From the NCBI GenBank assembly GCA_910583845.1, contig CAJUAB010000004.1:172662-236661 (forward strand): a stretch of DNA of 64,000 nucleotides. Direction: 5' to 3'. A program made the translations under genes and the position numbers. Shown here piece after piece: positions 44,788 through 53,163 of this stretch (positions are counted from its first letter, which is position 1; every line of letters starts with the position of its first letter). Under the pieces are notes generated by a model. The model had not been told where the DNA came from. It saw only the letters and a list, made by a program, of their open reading frames with translations, and searched no databases. Source of the DNA: an uncultured Acetatifactor sp. GTDB lineage: Bacteria; Bacillota; Clostridia; Lachnospirales; Lachnospiraceae.

Positions 44788-46268
44788 CCGATCTCCTGTT
44801 CGTACCGCATAATCCCCCTTGTCCTTCCGTTCCCGTCCATTACCTCATAGAGCACATCCGTATGCGGGAGCTCGGGACTGTGTCCGTCAAAACACAAATA
44901 CACGCCGATTTTTTCCTTTTCCCATATTCTCTGATAATACAGCAGACCGTCCTGCTGCCGGATTTCCCCATACTCGCCCATGCTGAGGGACAAATGCCTC
45001 TTTCTGATATCCAACAATTTTCTGTATGCGCGCGCCAGAGAGTCCCGGTCCCCCTCCCGCTCCCATTCCACCATTCCCCGGGAATAATCCCGGGACCGCT
45101 CTCTCGCGTACAGAAACGCCGCCTCTTCACTTTCTCCCTCCGCCAGCTTTTTATCATATCCGTATCTGCCCTGAATATCTTTCAGGTCCCGGAGACTTTC
45201 CACCGGCACATCCTCCATAGGGATTTCCTCTCCCTGATACAGGAACGGAATCCCCTTGGCGGTCAGCAAAAAGACCGCCAGCAATTCCGCCTTTGTGCGG
45301 TCTTTGCCGCAGAGCCGGTTAAAGTGCCGCCTCATATCATGGGAGCTGAAAAACAGAGTGGGGTACACCCCCTCCGCCTCCATCCTTCTCATCTGGTCCG
45401 CCATGAAGGCCGCGTCCAGCTTCTCCATGCTGCCCAGATTAAATTGAAAAGCGGAGTCCAGCAGCCCGTCCCCCACATAGGATTTGATCAGGCACAGATC
45501 ATCCTCCCCGATCTCCCCCAACAGATATTTGCCGGGATACGCGTGTACCACACGGGAAATCTCCCTTATGGCCTCATATATCCCTTTCTGGTTTTTGTCA
45601 TAGACATGGCGCGTCACACCGTTTTCCACGGGATTATCCGCATGAAACGCGCCGCGGTCTGTCTTCAGGAAATTAATCACATCCAGCCGGAAGCCGTCCA
45701 CTCCCCGGTCCAGCCAGAACCGCAGAATGTCCGCGCATTCCCTTCTCACCTGCGGGGAGGACCAGTTGAGGCATACCTGGTTTCTGGAAAAAGCATGATA
45801 ATAATACATTCCCGCCGTATCGTCGTACTCCCACGCGCTCCCGTCAAAAAAAGATTCCCAGTTGCACGGAATCTCCTTCTCCCACAGATAGTAATCCCTG
45901 TACGGACTATGGGCGGAGCGTCTGCTTTCCTGAAACCACGGATGCAGATCGGAGGTATGATTCAGGACCATATCAATGATCACCCTGATTCCCGCCTGGT
46001 GGGCCTTGCGCAGAAGCATATCAAAATCCGCCAGCGTCCCGAAAGCCGGGTCCACATTCCGGTAATCACGGATGTCATATCCGTTGTCCACTCTGGGGGA
46101 CGGGTAAAAGGGAGTCAGCCATATTCCGCTTATCCCGAGCTGCCTCAGATAAGGGATTCTGGAAATCACTCCCTTTAAGTCCCCCGTCCCGTCACCGTCG
46201 CCGTCGCAGAAAGACGGCACATATATTTCATAAAACACAGTATTCTCATACCAGCCTGATCTCTTCAT
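44784..46268 (-). CDS. GH13 alpha-glucosidase/oligosaccharide hydrolase or phosphorylase
   Basis: I take the ATG at 46268 (MKRSGWYENTVFYEIYVPSF, shortened), the normal start of GH13 enzymes; an upstream in-frame ATG lies in a palindrome. The roughly 494-aa cytosolic protein has the GH13 regions: MVLNHTSD, GFRLDVINF with nucleophile Asp, GEIGEDD with acid/base Glu and FFSSHDMRRH. Oligo-1,6-glucosidase, alpha-glucosidase and related activities share these. No ribosome binding site is seen; TATAAT on the minus strand stands only 4 nt before the ATG, so a leaderless transcript is possible. The LacI gene follows with a 4-nt overlap. Confidence 0.88.
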   Translation of the reverse strand: MKRSGWYENTVFYEIYVPSFCDGDGDGTGDLKGVISRIPYLRQLGISGIWLTPFYPSPRVDNGYDIRDYRNVDPAFGTLADFDMLLRKAHQAGIRVIIDMVLNHTSDLHPWFQESRRSAHSPYRDYYLWEKEIPCNWESFFDGSAWEYDDTAGMYYYHAFSRNQVCLNWSSPQVRRECADILRFWLDRGVDGFRLDVINFLKTDRGAFHADNPVENGVTRHVYDKNQKGIYEAIREISRVVHAYPGKYLLGEIGEDDLCLIKSYVGDGLLDSAFQFNLGSMEKLDAAFMADQMRRMEAEGVYPTLFFSSHDMRRHFNRLCGKDRTKAELLAVFLLTAKGIPFLYQGEEIPMEDVPVESLRDLKDIQGRYGYDKKLAEGESEEAAFLYARERSRDYSRGMVEWEREGDRDSLARAYRKLLDIRKRHLSLSMGEYGEIRQQDGLLYYQRIWEKEKIGVYLCFDGHSPELPHTDVLYEVMDGNGRTRGIMRYEQEIG

Positions 46269-46308
46269 ACTATTATACACGAATCCGCGCCCTCCGGCAT
46301 TTTTTATG

Positions 46309-46337
46309 ATGGCATGTGCGTATGCCGCACATGCCAT
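46309..46337. repeat. 12-bp perfect palindrome upstream of the GH13 gene
   Basis: ATGGCATGTGCG (46309-46320) and CGCACATGCCAT (46326-46337) with a 5-nt loop. No T-run follows on either strand. It may be an operator or an RNA processing signal. Confidence 0.6.
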
Positions 46338-46448
46338 GGGATGCCATCCGGCCCTTTCCTGCCCCGGATAAGGTCATTATGACATATACGCACCGCACAT
46401 GCCATGGATGCCATCCGGCCCTTTCCTGCTTTGATTAAGGTCATTATA
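46328..46448. repeat. Tandem direct repeat of about 55-60 bp between GH13 and DUF1861 genes
   Basis: Two copies of GCACATGCCAT-GGATGCCATC followed by CGGCCCTTTCCTG and AAGGTCATTAT start at 46328 and 46394. The second copy runs to the stop codon of the DUF1861 gene, the first to the palindrome. Confidence 0.75.
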
Positions 46449-47355
46449 CACCAGAGAACGGATCGGGCACAACCATATATTGAATTTCGCAGTCGGAAAC
46501 ACCCACGTACAATACCGCTTTGCCTTCCCCCCGCACCAGGCCGCCGCTGAAAAGCACATCCTCCAGATCCGGACGTTTGCTGGGCCCCGGCAGAAACTCG
46601 CGTCTCTCCGCAAGTATCCCGGGCTGCGTGTGCTCTCCCGTCCGGGGATCAAACACAAAAGCCATGGGGTAATAGTGGCGCACTTCCTCGGGCTCAAAAC
46701 AGGCGATGTGTCCCAATACCCCCACTCTCCCGTCAGGGAGCAGACAGGCTTCGTTCACGCCTCCCCATTCCTCCTCGCCAAACAGATCCAGCAGCGGCGC
46801 GTCCTCCATCGCCCCGGCTGTCACCCCCGCAAAATCCTTCACAATGGTAAAGCCAATCTTCCCCCGGCCCCCCTTCTCCCCCTGGGGTCTGGTAAATATG
46901 CCGATGCGGCCATCCGCAAGCTCCACCAGGCGTACATCCTTCATGCCGTCCGGCCCCTGGGAAAGTCTCTCCAGACGCTGCGGGCCTGTTCCGTAATAAA
47001 ATACCGTATGCCAGCACATGCGCCGGGGGTCTTCCGGATGAGGAAATACCTCCGTTCCTCCCAGAACATAATGCCCGAGCACTCTCGTTATGCTGGGGTC
47101 CTGCAGCGGGTACCGCTCCCAGCCCTCCGCCGCCTGGTACACATCCTTCTGTGTCTCTTCAAAGAAAACGGCCTGAGAGACCTCGCTGTCCCTTTTTTCC
47201 ACCCGGGCGCAGATCATGCGCTTTCCCCCGTATTCGAATGGTGCCGTGGGATTGTACACATCATATCCCTCCACGCCCTTAAATACCGGGCGCACGGCTG
47301 CCACCTCCCCCGCACACTCCCTGTGCCGTTCCAACATTTCCCTGATTGATTCCAT
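46444..47355 (-). CDS. DUF1861 (MTP-1) family beta-propeller protein
   Basis: The 303-aa protein begins near FKGVEGYDVYNPTAPFEY and has several beta-propeller strands: FHxHPEDP-type loop, GRIGIFTRPQGEKGGRGKIGFT and GGLVRGEGKAVLYVGVSD, which I recall as DUF1861 features. The fold is a five-bladed propeller, like arabinanases and GH130 phosphorylases, and the neighbour gene is a GH130 enzyme. It may process the same sugar or bind it. No signal peptide, hence cytosolic. Function unproven. Confidence 0.75.
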   Translation of the reverse strand: MESIREMLERHRECAGEVAAVRPVFKGVEGYDVYNPTAPFEYGGKRMICARVEKRDSEVSQAVFFEETQKDVYQAAEGWERYPLQDPSITRVLGHYVLGGTEVFPHPEDPRRMCWHTVFYYGTGPQRLERLSQGPDGMKDVRLVELADGRIGIFTRPQGEKGGRGKIGFTIVKDFAGVTAGAMEDAPLLDLFGEEEWGGVNEACLLPDGRVGVLGHIACFEPEEVRHYYPMAFVFDPRTGEHTQPGILAERREFLPGPSKRPDLEDVLFSGGLVRGEGKAVLYVGVSDCEIQYMVVPDPFSGV

Positions 47356-47372
47356 ATTTCCTCCTATTTTAT

Positions 47373-47537
47373 AATCGCTGCGCGATAGCTCTAAAGGGTA
47401 AAGTCGCGCGGCCGCTCTCCCTGAGAGGAATTTTCATTCGAGCTTGCTCTCATGCAAATTCCTCTCACGCGCCCCCGGGACTTTACCTCAATCGCTGCGC
47501 GATGACTCTAAAGGGTACAGTCGCGTGGCCGCTCTCC
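47373..47537. repeat. Direct 48-bp repeat enclosing an inverted repeat
   Basis: AATCGCTGCGCGAT followed by CTCTAAAGGGTA and GCCGCTCTCCC occurs at 47373-47421 and again at 47490-47537. Between them, GAGAGGAATTT and AAATTCCTCTC form a perfect inverted repeat, and GGGTAAAGTC/GACTTTACC flank it. It resembles a small palindromic element. Confidence 0.75.
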
Positions 47538-47540
47538 CCC

Positions 47541-48668
47541 CTACTCCTGTATCGTCTCCATACAATGAAGTATTTCCTCCAGCGTAAACTCCGCCCGGGC
47601 AATCTTATCGTCCGCCGCCCCGTAATAGACAGACAGGCTGGAGCCCTTTCGGACGCATCCGCATGCGAATACCACCCCGCCGAAAAAGCCCTCCCGCTCG
47701 TACGGCTCCTCCGGCTCCAGCACCGGCTTTCCGGATCTGGCGACTATCTTCCCCGGGTCCTCCAGATCTGTCAGCATGGCCCCCAGACAGTAGCGGTTCT
47801 TCACATCTGCTCCATGGTAGATGTGCAGCCAGCCCCGCTCTGTATAAACGGGCGGCGCCCCGCTGCCGATCCTGCCGTTCTCCCATCCCTCTTCATGCAC
47901 ACCGCAGACATGCCTGTGTTCCCCCCAGTGTATCAGATCCGAAGAGGAAGAGATCCAGATATCCGGGGTACCGATCTCGTAGGGCACAGGTCTGTGGCAG
48001 GCATAATAGAGGCCGTTTATCTTCCGGGGAAAAATGGTCACATCCTTATTCTCAGGAGGAAAAATCGCTCCCACCCGCTGATACTCCACAAAATCTCTGG
48101 TAAGCAGCAGCCCGGGCATGGCCCCCAGCTCGGAGACAGCCGTGTAGGTGATACAATATCGCCCCTCCTCCTCCATATAGGTAATGCGCGGATCTTCCAT
48201 TCCCCATCTCTCATACCGTCCCTGAAACGGCAGGGCCGGCTGCCCGTCCACCTCAAAATGAATACCGTCCCTGCTTCGCGCCAGACGCAGGTGTGAGATA
48301 GAAGTCAGATATTGAATCTTTTTGACCCCTCCGGCATTCCTCTTGAAAATCATTCGGGAGTCGCTCATATCGTACTTTTTCTCAATCTCCTCCTGACTGA
48401 TCCTCTCTATCCTGAGTCTGTCCTCGCGCTCGTCATATACAGGGACGCACACATGCCCCTTCTGCTGTTCCCGGCAGGATTCTGCCACCCGGCACAGCAG
48501 AATATACTCATCTCCCAGCATGGCAGCTCCGCAGTTAAACACACCGTCCACTTTGAGAAAATCTCTGGATGGTCTTACATCCGCCGGAATAATAATGGGA
48601 TTTCTCGGTTCTCTGATCATATTCTCCACTTCCCCTTTACTGATATAGACTTCCCGGATTATCGTCAT
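47541..48668 (-). CDS. GH130 family beta-mannoside (or related) phosphorylase
   Basis: The 375-aa five-bladed propeller protein has RWGMEDPRITY, with the proton-donor Asp of GH130, plus KVDGVFNCGAAMLGDEYILLCRV (shortened), HRPVPYEIGTPDIW and YYGAADDKIARAE. GH130 enzymes use phosphate to cleave beta-mannosides, though other sugars occur. It is cytosolic and produces a sugar phosphate without ATP. An ATG at 48620 (MIREPRNPIII) with GGAG nearby is an alternative start; homologues begin near it. Confidence 0.9.
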   Translation of the reverse strand: MTIIREVYISKGEVENMIREPRNPIIIPADVRPSRDFLKVDGVFNCGAAMLGDEYILLCRVAESCREQQKGHVCVPVYDEREDRLRIERISQEEIEKKYDMSDSRMIFKRNAGGVKKIQYLTSISHLRLARSRDGIHFEVDGQPALPFQGRYERWGMEDPRITYMEEEGRYCITYTAVSELGAMPGLLLTRDFVEYQRVGAIFPPENKDVTIFPRKINGLYYACHRPVPYEIGTPDIWISSSSDLIHWGEHRHVCGVHEEGWENGRIGSGAPPVYTERGWLHIYHGADVKNRYCLGAMLTDLEDPGKIVARSGKPVLEPEEPYEREGFFGGVVFACGCVRKGSSLSVYYGAADDKIARAEFTLEEILHCMETIQE

Positions 48669-48674
48669 GGTTCC

Positions 48675-50621
48675 CTATTCAAAATTCAGTCGTATGCCCG
48701 TTGTGTCCGTCCTGCCGTCGGACATCCGCACGGTGACATTCACGTTCTTGCTGCCGGTTCCGTATTCCTCCGCGCGAAATTCCACCTTCTCCCCCGCGTT
48801 ATACCGGGTTTCCTTTCCGTCTATCTCCAGCACGATTTCCGAGACAACCGTCTCCGGGTCGGTGGACACGGCCCGTACATCCAGTTCCACCTTCCCCCTT
48901 ACCTTGTCGTTGTTTTGAAGCCCGCGGATCTGTGCCGTCACGGTGTCGGAAGCGATCCAGACATCGCCCGCCATATATTGGCCCGCCCCATGGGTGATCT
49001 GCGTCCCGGCGGGCAGCTCCACAATGACAGCCGCCTCCCCCGGCGCCAGCTCCAATACGGCGCTGCTCTCCACGCCTTCCAGGATAACCTGCTTCCTGAC
49101 GCTTTCAAACAGATCCCACTTGCCTTCCGGCAGCGTGTAAGTCACCTTCTTCGTCTGACTGTGGGGATTGTACAGAAGGCAGGTGGCATAGCCCTGCTGC
49201 CCCGCCGTCATCCCGCCGCAATGAATCCTGAGTATAGCCTCCACGTCCGTGGATTCCACCACGGCCGCGAACATCCCGGTATGCGCGCCGCTGTAAAGGG
49301 ACAGATCCGTCTGCGCCCAGCCGTACACGGTGGGATCTCCGCCCACCCAGGGAGTCTGGGAGTTCCCGCTCTTGCGGATTCCCTCAAAGGGTACCGCCTG
49401 GCCGGATATCCTGATAAATTCCATGGCAGCTTCATTTCCCGTGGACGACTGCTTTTCCGCCGCCGTCTCTCCCGGGAAAAAGTACCGGGCCGCCGCGGCC
49501 GCGTTCAGATACCAGATGCCCATAGCCCGGGCGTACCGGGTATCGTATTTCGCCAGATCCGCAAGAGCATAACCTCCCGCGAAGGTATTCATGGAAAAAG
49601 CGTATCCCCCTCCGTCCGTGGTGCTGCCCATGAGGCCGTTCATACAGTATTCCCCCCAGCTTCCGGAGATACATCCCCAGCCGCCCCGGGGAATGGAACC
49701 CCCGTTCAGTACATCCGCCAGAAGACGATCTATATTATAATCGCTTCCCTGCCGCGCATTCATCCTGGCCGCCAGCGACGGGGCGAAATACAGAAGCACT
49801 TCATAGAGGGGGCTTCCCTCATATTCCTCCAGATAATCCAGACAGCCCGTCACCGCTTCCCCATACTCCTGCCTGCCCGTCATCTCATAGCCGAGCTGCA
49901 TCAGCACCGCGATGCCCGCCGCGCAGTCCGGCTCCTTCCAGACGCCGTTCTCATAGGGCTGCATGACGCTGAAATCAAATCCGGTGTAGTCAAAGGCACC
50001 CGTCTCCTTCATGATCCGGTAGGCCTGATACCAGCTTTCCACCGTGGTCAGCGCATCCTCCCGTATCTGCTCCTCCTGGGGATAATAAGCCGATACCTGC
50101 GTAAACAGAATAGCGGGATACAGCATATACCACATGGACGCGCCCTGGGAACTGCCGCCGGGATTGTTCAGCACAACTCCCTCCGCCGGGGAGAAATACG
50201 CATGCAGCTGTGCCACATAATTATTTCCGTCCTGACTGCTCTTATCCACCCCCAGCAGCGTGGCGCTGAGAACGGAGGCCACCGTAGCCACCGCTTCCTG
50301 CCCGCCGTCCCTGCCGGCGCGTCCGTCCCCCACATAGGCCGCGAAGCCAAAGGTGTCATGGGTGGTGTCCTGCCACATAAGCGGAAAATACACACCTTCT
50401 CCAGGTTCCCCAAACAGCAGCCTGTCATAGGCAAGCGCCGCCGCCTCATAGTCAAACCACTGGTAATTGTCCGGAAGCTCACTGGCATATCGGGCAATGC
50501 GGGAAACCTCTTTCTGACCGTTCATCTCTTTTCCATCCTCTTCCTGCGCGCGCTGTCCGCACGATATGCATGTCATCATCATGGCAAATGCCAGAATAAT
50601 TGCCGTCCATTTTTTCATCAT
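48675..50621 (-). CDS. Large extracellular lipoprotein, alpha-helical barrel-like, of the glycan locus
   Basis: The start at 50621 gives a lipoprotein signal (MMKKWTAIILAFAMMMTCISC) with a lipid-anchored Cys at 18 or 21, and GAGG 6 nt upstream. The 648-aa mature region has aromatic-rich helices (NNYVAQLHAYFSPAEG, WYMLYPAILFTQ, GGWGCISGSWGEYC) like (alpha/alpha)6-barrel sugar enzymes. A C-terminal Ig-like beta domain ends at RLNFE. It could be a surface glycan-degrading enzyme, but I cannot name its family. It lies in the operon between a second lipoprotein and GH130. Confidence 0.75.
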   Translation of the reverse strand: MMKKWTAIILAFAMMMTCISCGQRAQEEDGKEMNGQKEVSRIARYASELPDNYQWFDYEAAALAYDRLLFGEPGEGVYFPLMWQDTTHDTFGFAAYVGDGRAGRDGGQEAVATVASVLSATLLGVDKSSQDGNNYVAQLHAYFSPAEGVVLNNPGGSSQGASMWYMLYPAILFTQVSAYYPQEEQIREDALTTVESWYQAYRIMKETGAFDYTGFDFSVMQPYENGVWKEPDCAAGIAVLMQLGYEMTGRQEYGEAVTGCLDYLEEYEGSPLYEVLLYFAPSLAARMNARQGSDYNIDRLLADVLNGGSIPRGGWGCISGSWGEYCMNGLMGSTTDGGGYAFSMNTFAGGYALADLAKYDTRYARAMGIWYLNAAAAARYFFPGETAAEKQSSTGNEAAMEFIRISGQAVPFEGIRKSGNSQTPWVGGDPTVYGWAQTDLSLYSGAHTGMFAAVVESTDVEAILRIHCGGMTAGQQGYATCLLYNPHSQTKKVTYTLPEGKWDLFESVRKQVILEGVESSAVLELAPGEAAVIVELPAGTQITHGAGQYMAGDVWIASDTVTAQIRGLQNNDKVRGKVELDVRAVSTDPETVVSEIVLEIDGKETRYNAGEKVEFRAEEYGTGSKNVNVTVRMSDGRTDTTGIRLNFE

Positions 50622-50721
50622 TCCATCCTCTGTTCCTGCCAGCCTGTGCCGGAGGGGGCCGGGGCCCGCAGATTGCAACGCAGGGTGAAAGTCCCCCTCC
50701 ACCCTGCGTCAGATCCACCCT

Positions 50722-51294
50722 CTATTTTGTATTCAGCACCAGAATCTCAGATACGGATACCGTTCCCTCGGGGCCGCCCGCGGGATAAATCCACAGCTTG
50801 ATCTTGCACTGCTCTCCGTAGATGCCCACGAAGTCTTCCCCGAGCGCCTCCTTCAGATCCACGCCGGCATACTTGTTCCATTTTAAATTGTTGTCATTGA
50901 TCACATACAAGCCCCATTCGTGATCGGCAATGGGATTCTCGGGCACCACCTTCATACCCCAGTTATACCCGTCGGGATTCTCAAAAATCTTTGCCAGGAT
51001 CACGGGCTCTTTGGACAGGTCAATCTCAAAATATCCGGATTCCACACCGCCCCAGCCATCGGCCGCGGCCTGAATCGTCACATAGCCGTCGGCATCGTTG
51101 GTGGCCGCGACACTCCCCGCGCCGCTTCCCTCGGAGGGAGTCTGCATGCTTCCCCAGGAGGCGATATCCTTGTAGGTGAACTCCTGAACCGGCGTCCATC
51201 CGCCCCCTGCTCCGCCGCCATCGTTTCCACATGCGGTAAGGCATCCCGCCAACATCACCGCCGCAACACCCAGTGCCAATAATTTCTTTTTCAT
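50722..51294 (-). CDS. Small surface lipoprotein, possible carbohydrate-binding
   Basis: The 190-aa protein has a lipoprotein signal (KKKLLALGVAAVMLAGCLTACG), shortened, with Cys at 18 and 22. A Gly-rich linker follows, then a beta-sandwich-like domain with many Trp, Tyr and Asp residues, for example YVTIQAAADGWGG, WGLYVINDNNLKWNKYAG and KIKLWIYPAGGPEG. Such domains bind sugars, so it may hold glycan at the cell surface. It is co-transcribed with the ABC permeases and the larger lipoprotein. No enzymatic motif is visible. Confidence 0.75.
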   Translation of the reverse strand: MKKKLLALGVAAVMLAGCLTACGNDGGGAGGGWTPVQEFTYKDIASWGSMQTPSEGSGAGSVAATNDADGYVTIQAAADGWGGVESGYFEIDLSKEPVILAKIFENPDGYNWGMKVVPENPIADHEWGLYVINDNNLKWNKYAGVDLKEALGEDFVGIYGEQCKIKLWIYPAGGPEGTVSVSEILVLNTK

Positions 51295-51360
51295 TTTAAA
51301 TCCTCCTTATTGTTTTATGGTTCCGTGCCCGCCCCTGCGGGCAGGCACAAGTTCTATTGC

Positions 51361-52221
51361 TTAACCCTTGATGCCTCCCATCTTCACGCCCTCCATAAAG
51401 TACTTCTGGGCGTAGAGCAGAAGAGCAATCACAGGGATTAACGCCATGAAGGATGCCGCCATCAGCGGTCCCCACAGGGTCTCGCCGGTCATGGAGCTGA
51501 ACGAGGCCAGCGCCAGCTGAATCGTGTATTTTTCCTGGGAGTCGATATAAATCAGCTGCCCCAGCAGATCGTTCCAGGTTCCCATAAAAGACCAGAGGCA
51601 GATTGTGACCAGCGCCGGTTTGGCCAGCGGCAGAAACACCGTGCGGAATACTGTCAGATTCCTGGCCCCGTCTATCCAGGCCGCCTCCTCATAGTCCCTG
51701 GGAACTGTCTCAAAGTACATCCGCAAAAAGAATATGAAGGATGCCGATCCGCAGAACGCCGGCAGAACCAGGGGCACATAGCTGTCCGAAAATCCCAGCC
51801 CCGACCACACCATGAAGGTGGGAATCATTGTCACCTCGTAGGGAAGCATCATGGTTGCCAGCATGATCATGAACATCGTGTTACGTCCCTTGAAATCAAA
51901 CCGGGCAAATCCGAAAGCCACCAGGGCCGATACAAACACTTCTCCCACGATCTTTGGAATCGCTATGATCAGCGTGTTCAGCATACACTTGAATATCGGC
52001 ACCACTTCCAGGGCCTTCACGTAGTTTTGCAGTGTGATCCTGGAGGGCAGCCATCTGATGGGCACGGTGAATATCTCATTCTCCGCCTTGAAGCTGGTGC
52101 TGATCATCCAGGCAAAGGGCAGCAGCATGATAACCGCCCCCAGCGTCACTACAAGATACCAAAGCACAAGCCTTACTCTTCCCATATGCGTCCCGGTTTT
52201 TTTACCTCTATTTGTACCCAT
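51361..52221 (-). CDS. Carbohydrate ABC transporter permease (MalG/AraQ type)
   Basis: The 286-aa protein has six membrane helices and the ABC permease EAA loop: DYEEAAWIDGARNLTVFRTVFLPLAKPALV, shortened. AGAAGGA precedes the ATG. As second permease of a CUT1 importer it pairs with the protein encoded at 52243-53103 and follows the binding protein. The window has no cognate ATPase, so it presumably shares a general MsmX-like ATPase, as is usual for CUT1 systems in Firmicutes. Confidence 0.93.
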   Translation of the reverse strand: MGTNRGKKTGTHMGRVRLVLWYLVVTLGAVIMLLPFAWMISTSFKAENEIFTVPIRWLPSRITLQNYVKALEVVPIFKCMLNTLIIAIPKIVGEVFVSALVAFGFARFDFKGRNTMFMIMLATMMLPYEVTMIPTFMVWSGLGFSDSYVPLVLPAFCGSASFIFFLRMYFETVPRDYEEAAWIDGARNLTVFRTVFLPLAKPALVTICLWSFMGTWNDLLGQLIYIDSQEKYTIQLALASFSSMTGETLWGPLMAASFMALIPVIALLLYAQKYFMEGVKMGGIKG

Positions 52222-52242
52222 TTTCCTTCTCCGTTCCAGCGG

Positions 52243-53103
52243 CTATTCGCTGTATACCCAATATTTCTTAGTCCAGTTGACCACAAATGTCAAAAGCAGA
52301 ATGATGACGAACAGCACCCAGGCCAGCGCCGTGGCATATCCCATCCGATAGTGTCCGAAGGCTTCCTCATACAGATATACCATATAGAAGTTCCCCTCTT
52401 TGCCGGCGCCTCCCAGCACATAAGCATCCGTAAACTTTCTGAACGCCCCGATAATGCCGAGAACAAGATTGTAAAAAATGATGGGCGTCATCAAAGGAAC
52501 CGTGATGTACCGCACCTTCTGCCAGGTGTTAGCCCCGTCTATCATGGCCGCGCCGTAGAGATCCTCCGGTATGTCCTTAAGCGCTGCCAGATACGTCAGA
52601 AGTCCGCCCCCTGCCCCCCATACAGCCATGATCAGATAAGAGGGCAGAACCCAGTCCGGGTCGTAAAGCCAATCCGGCCCCTGTATGCGGAAAAAAGCAA
52701 GCACACCGTTTAATAATCCGTAGCTGGGGTCAAGAATCCATTTGAATACAATGGCCACCGCCACGCCGGACACAATGGCCGGCATGTAGTAGATCACCCT
52801 GAACACGCCTGTCCCCTTATGATTTTTGGAAACCAGAACCGCAATGGTCAGGGAGGTGGCAATGATGAGGGGAACAGCGATCACAGCGTACCGCACAGTC
52901 ACCCACAGGCTTCGGATAAATTCCTCCTCCTGAAACAGGGTGATATAATTTCCCAGCCCCACAAACTCCGCGTTGCCCACGATATCCCAGTCAGTCATAC
53001 TGATATATACCGCGGCCACCATGGGCAGCGCCGTGAACAGACACAGTCCGATCAGCCATGGCAGTATGAAGTAAAATCCTGCCCTCTGCCTTTTTTGACT
53101 CAT
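52243..53103 (-). CDS. Sugar ABC transporter permease (MalF/UgpA type)
   Basis: The ATG at 53103 (MSQKRQRAGFYFILPWL) has GGAG 6 nt upstream and is preferred over one 39 nt earlier. The 286-aa protein has six helices and the EAA loop with DLYGAAMIDGANTWQKVRYIT. It sits between the binding protein and the second permease, so the three form one CUT1 importer for an oligosaccharide. The substrate is inferred from the GH130/GH13/GH74 genes downstream. Confidence 0.93.
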   Translation of the reverse strand: MSQKRQRAGFYFILPWLIGLCLFTALPMVAAVYISMTDWDIVGNAEFVGLGNYITLFQEEEFIRSLWVTVRYAVIAVPLIIATSLTIAVLVSKNHKGTGVFRVIYYMPAIVSGVAVAIVFKWILDPSYGLLNGVLAFFRIQGPDWLYDPDWVLPSYLIMAVWGAGGGLLTYLAALKDIPEDLYGAAMIDGANTWQKVRYITVPLMTPIIFYNLVLGIIGAFRKFTDAYVLGGAGKEGNFYMVYLYEEAFGHYRMGYATALAWVLFVIILLLTFVVNWTKKYWVYSE

Positions 53104-53163
53104 AATCACTCCAATCCGCACGTCCAAAGCGCGCTTTCCCAAACTTCCTTCCGCCGTAGACCG

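Noticed and set aside
48312..50801. 829-codon open frame on the plus strand opposite a lipoprotein gene
   Set aside because: It is the shadow of the lipoprotein gene on the minus strand, caused by codon bias, and has no ribosome binding site or recognisable domain.
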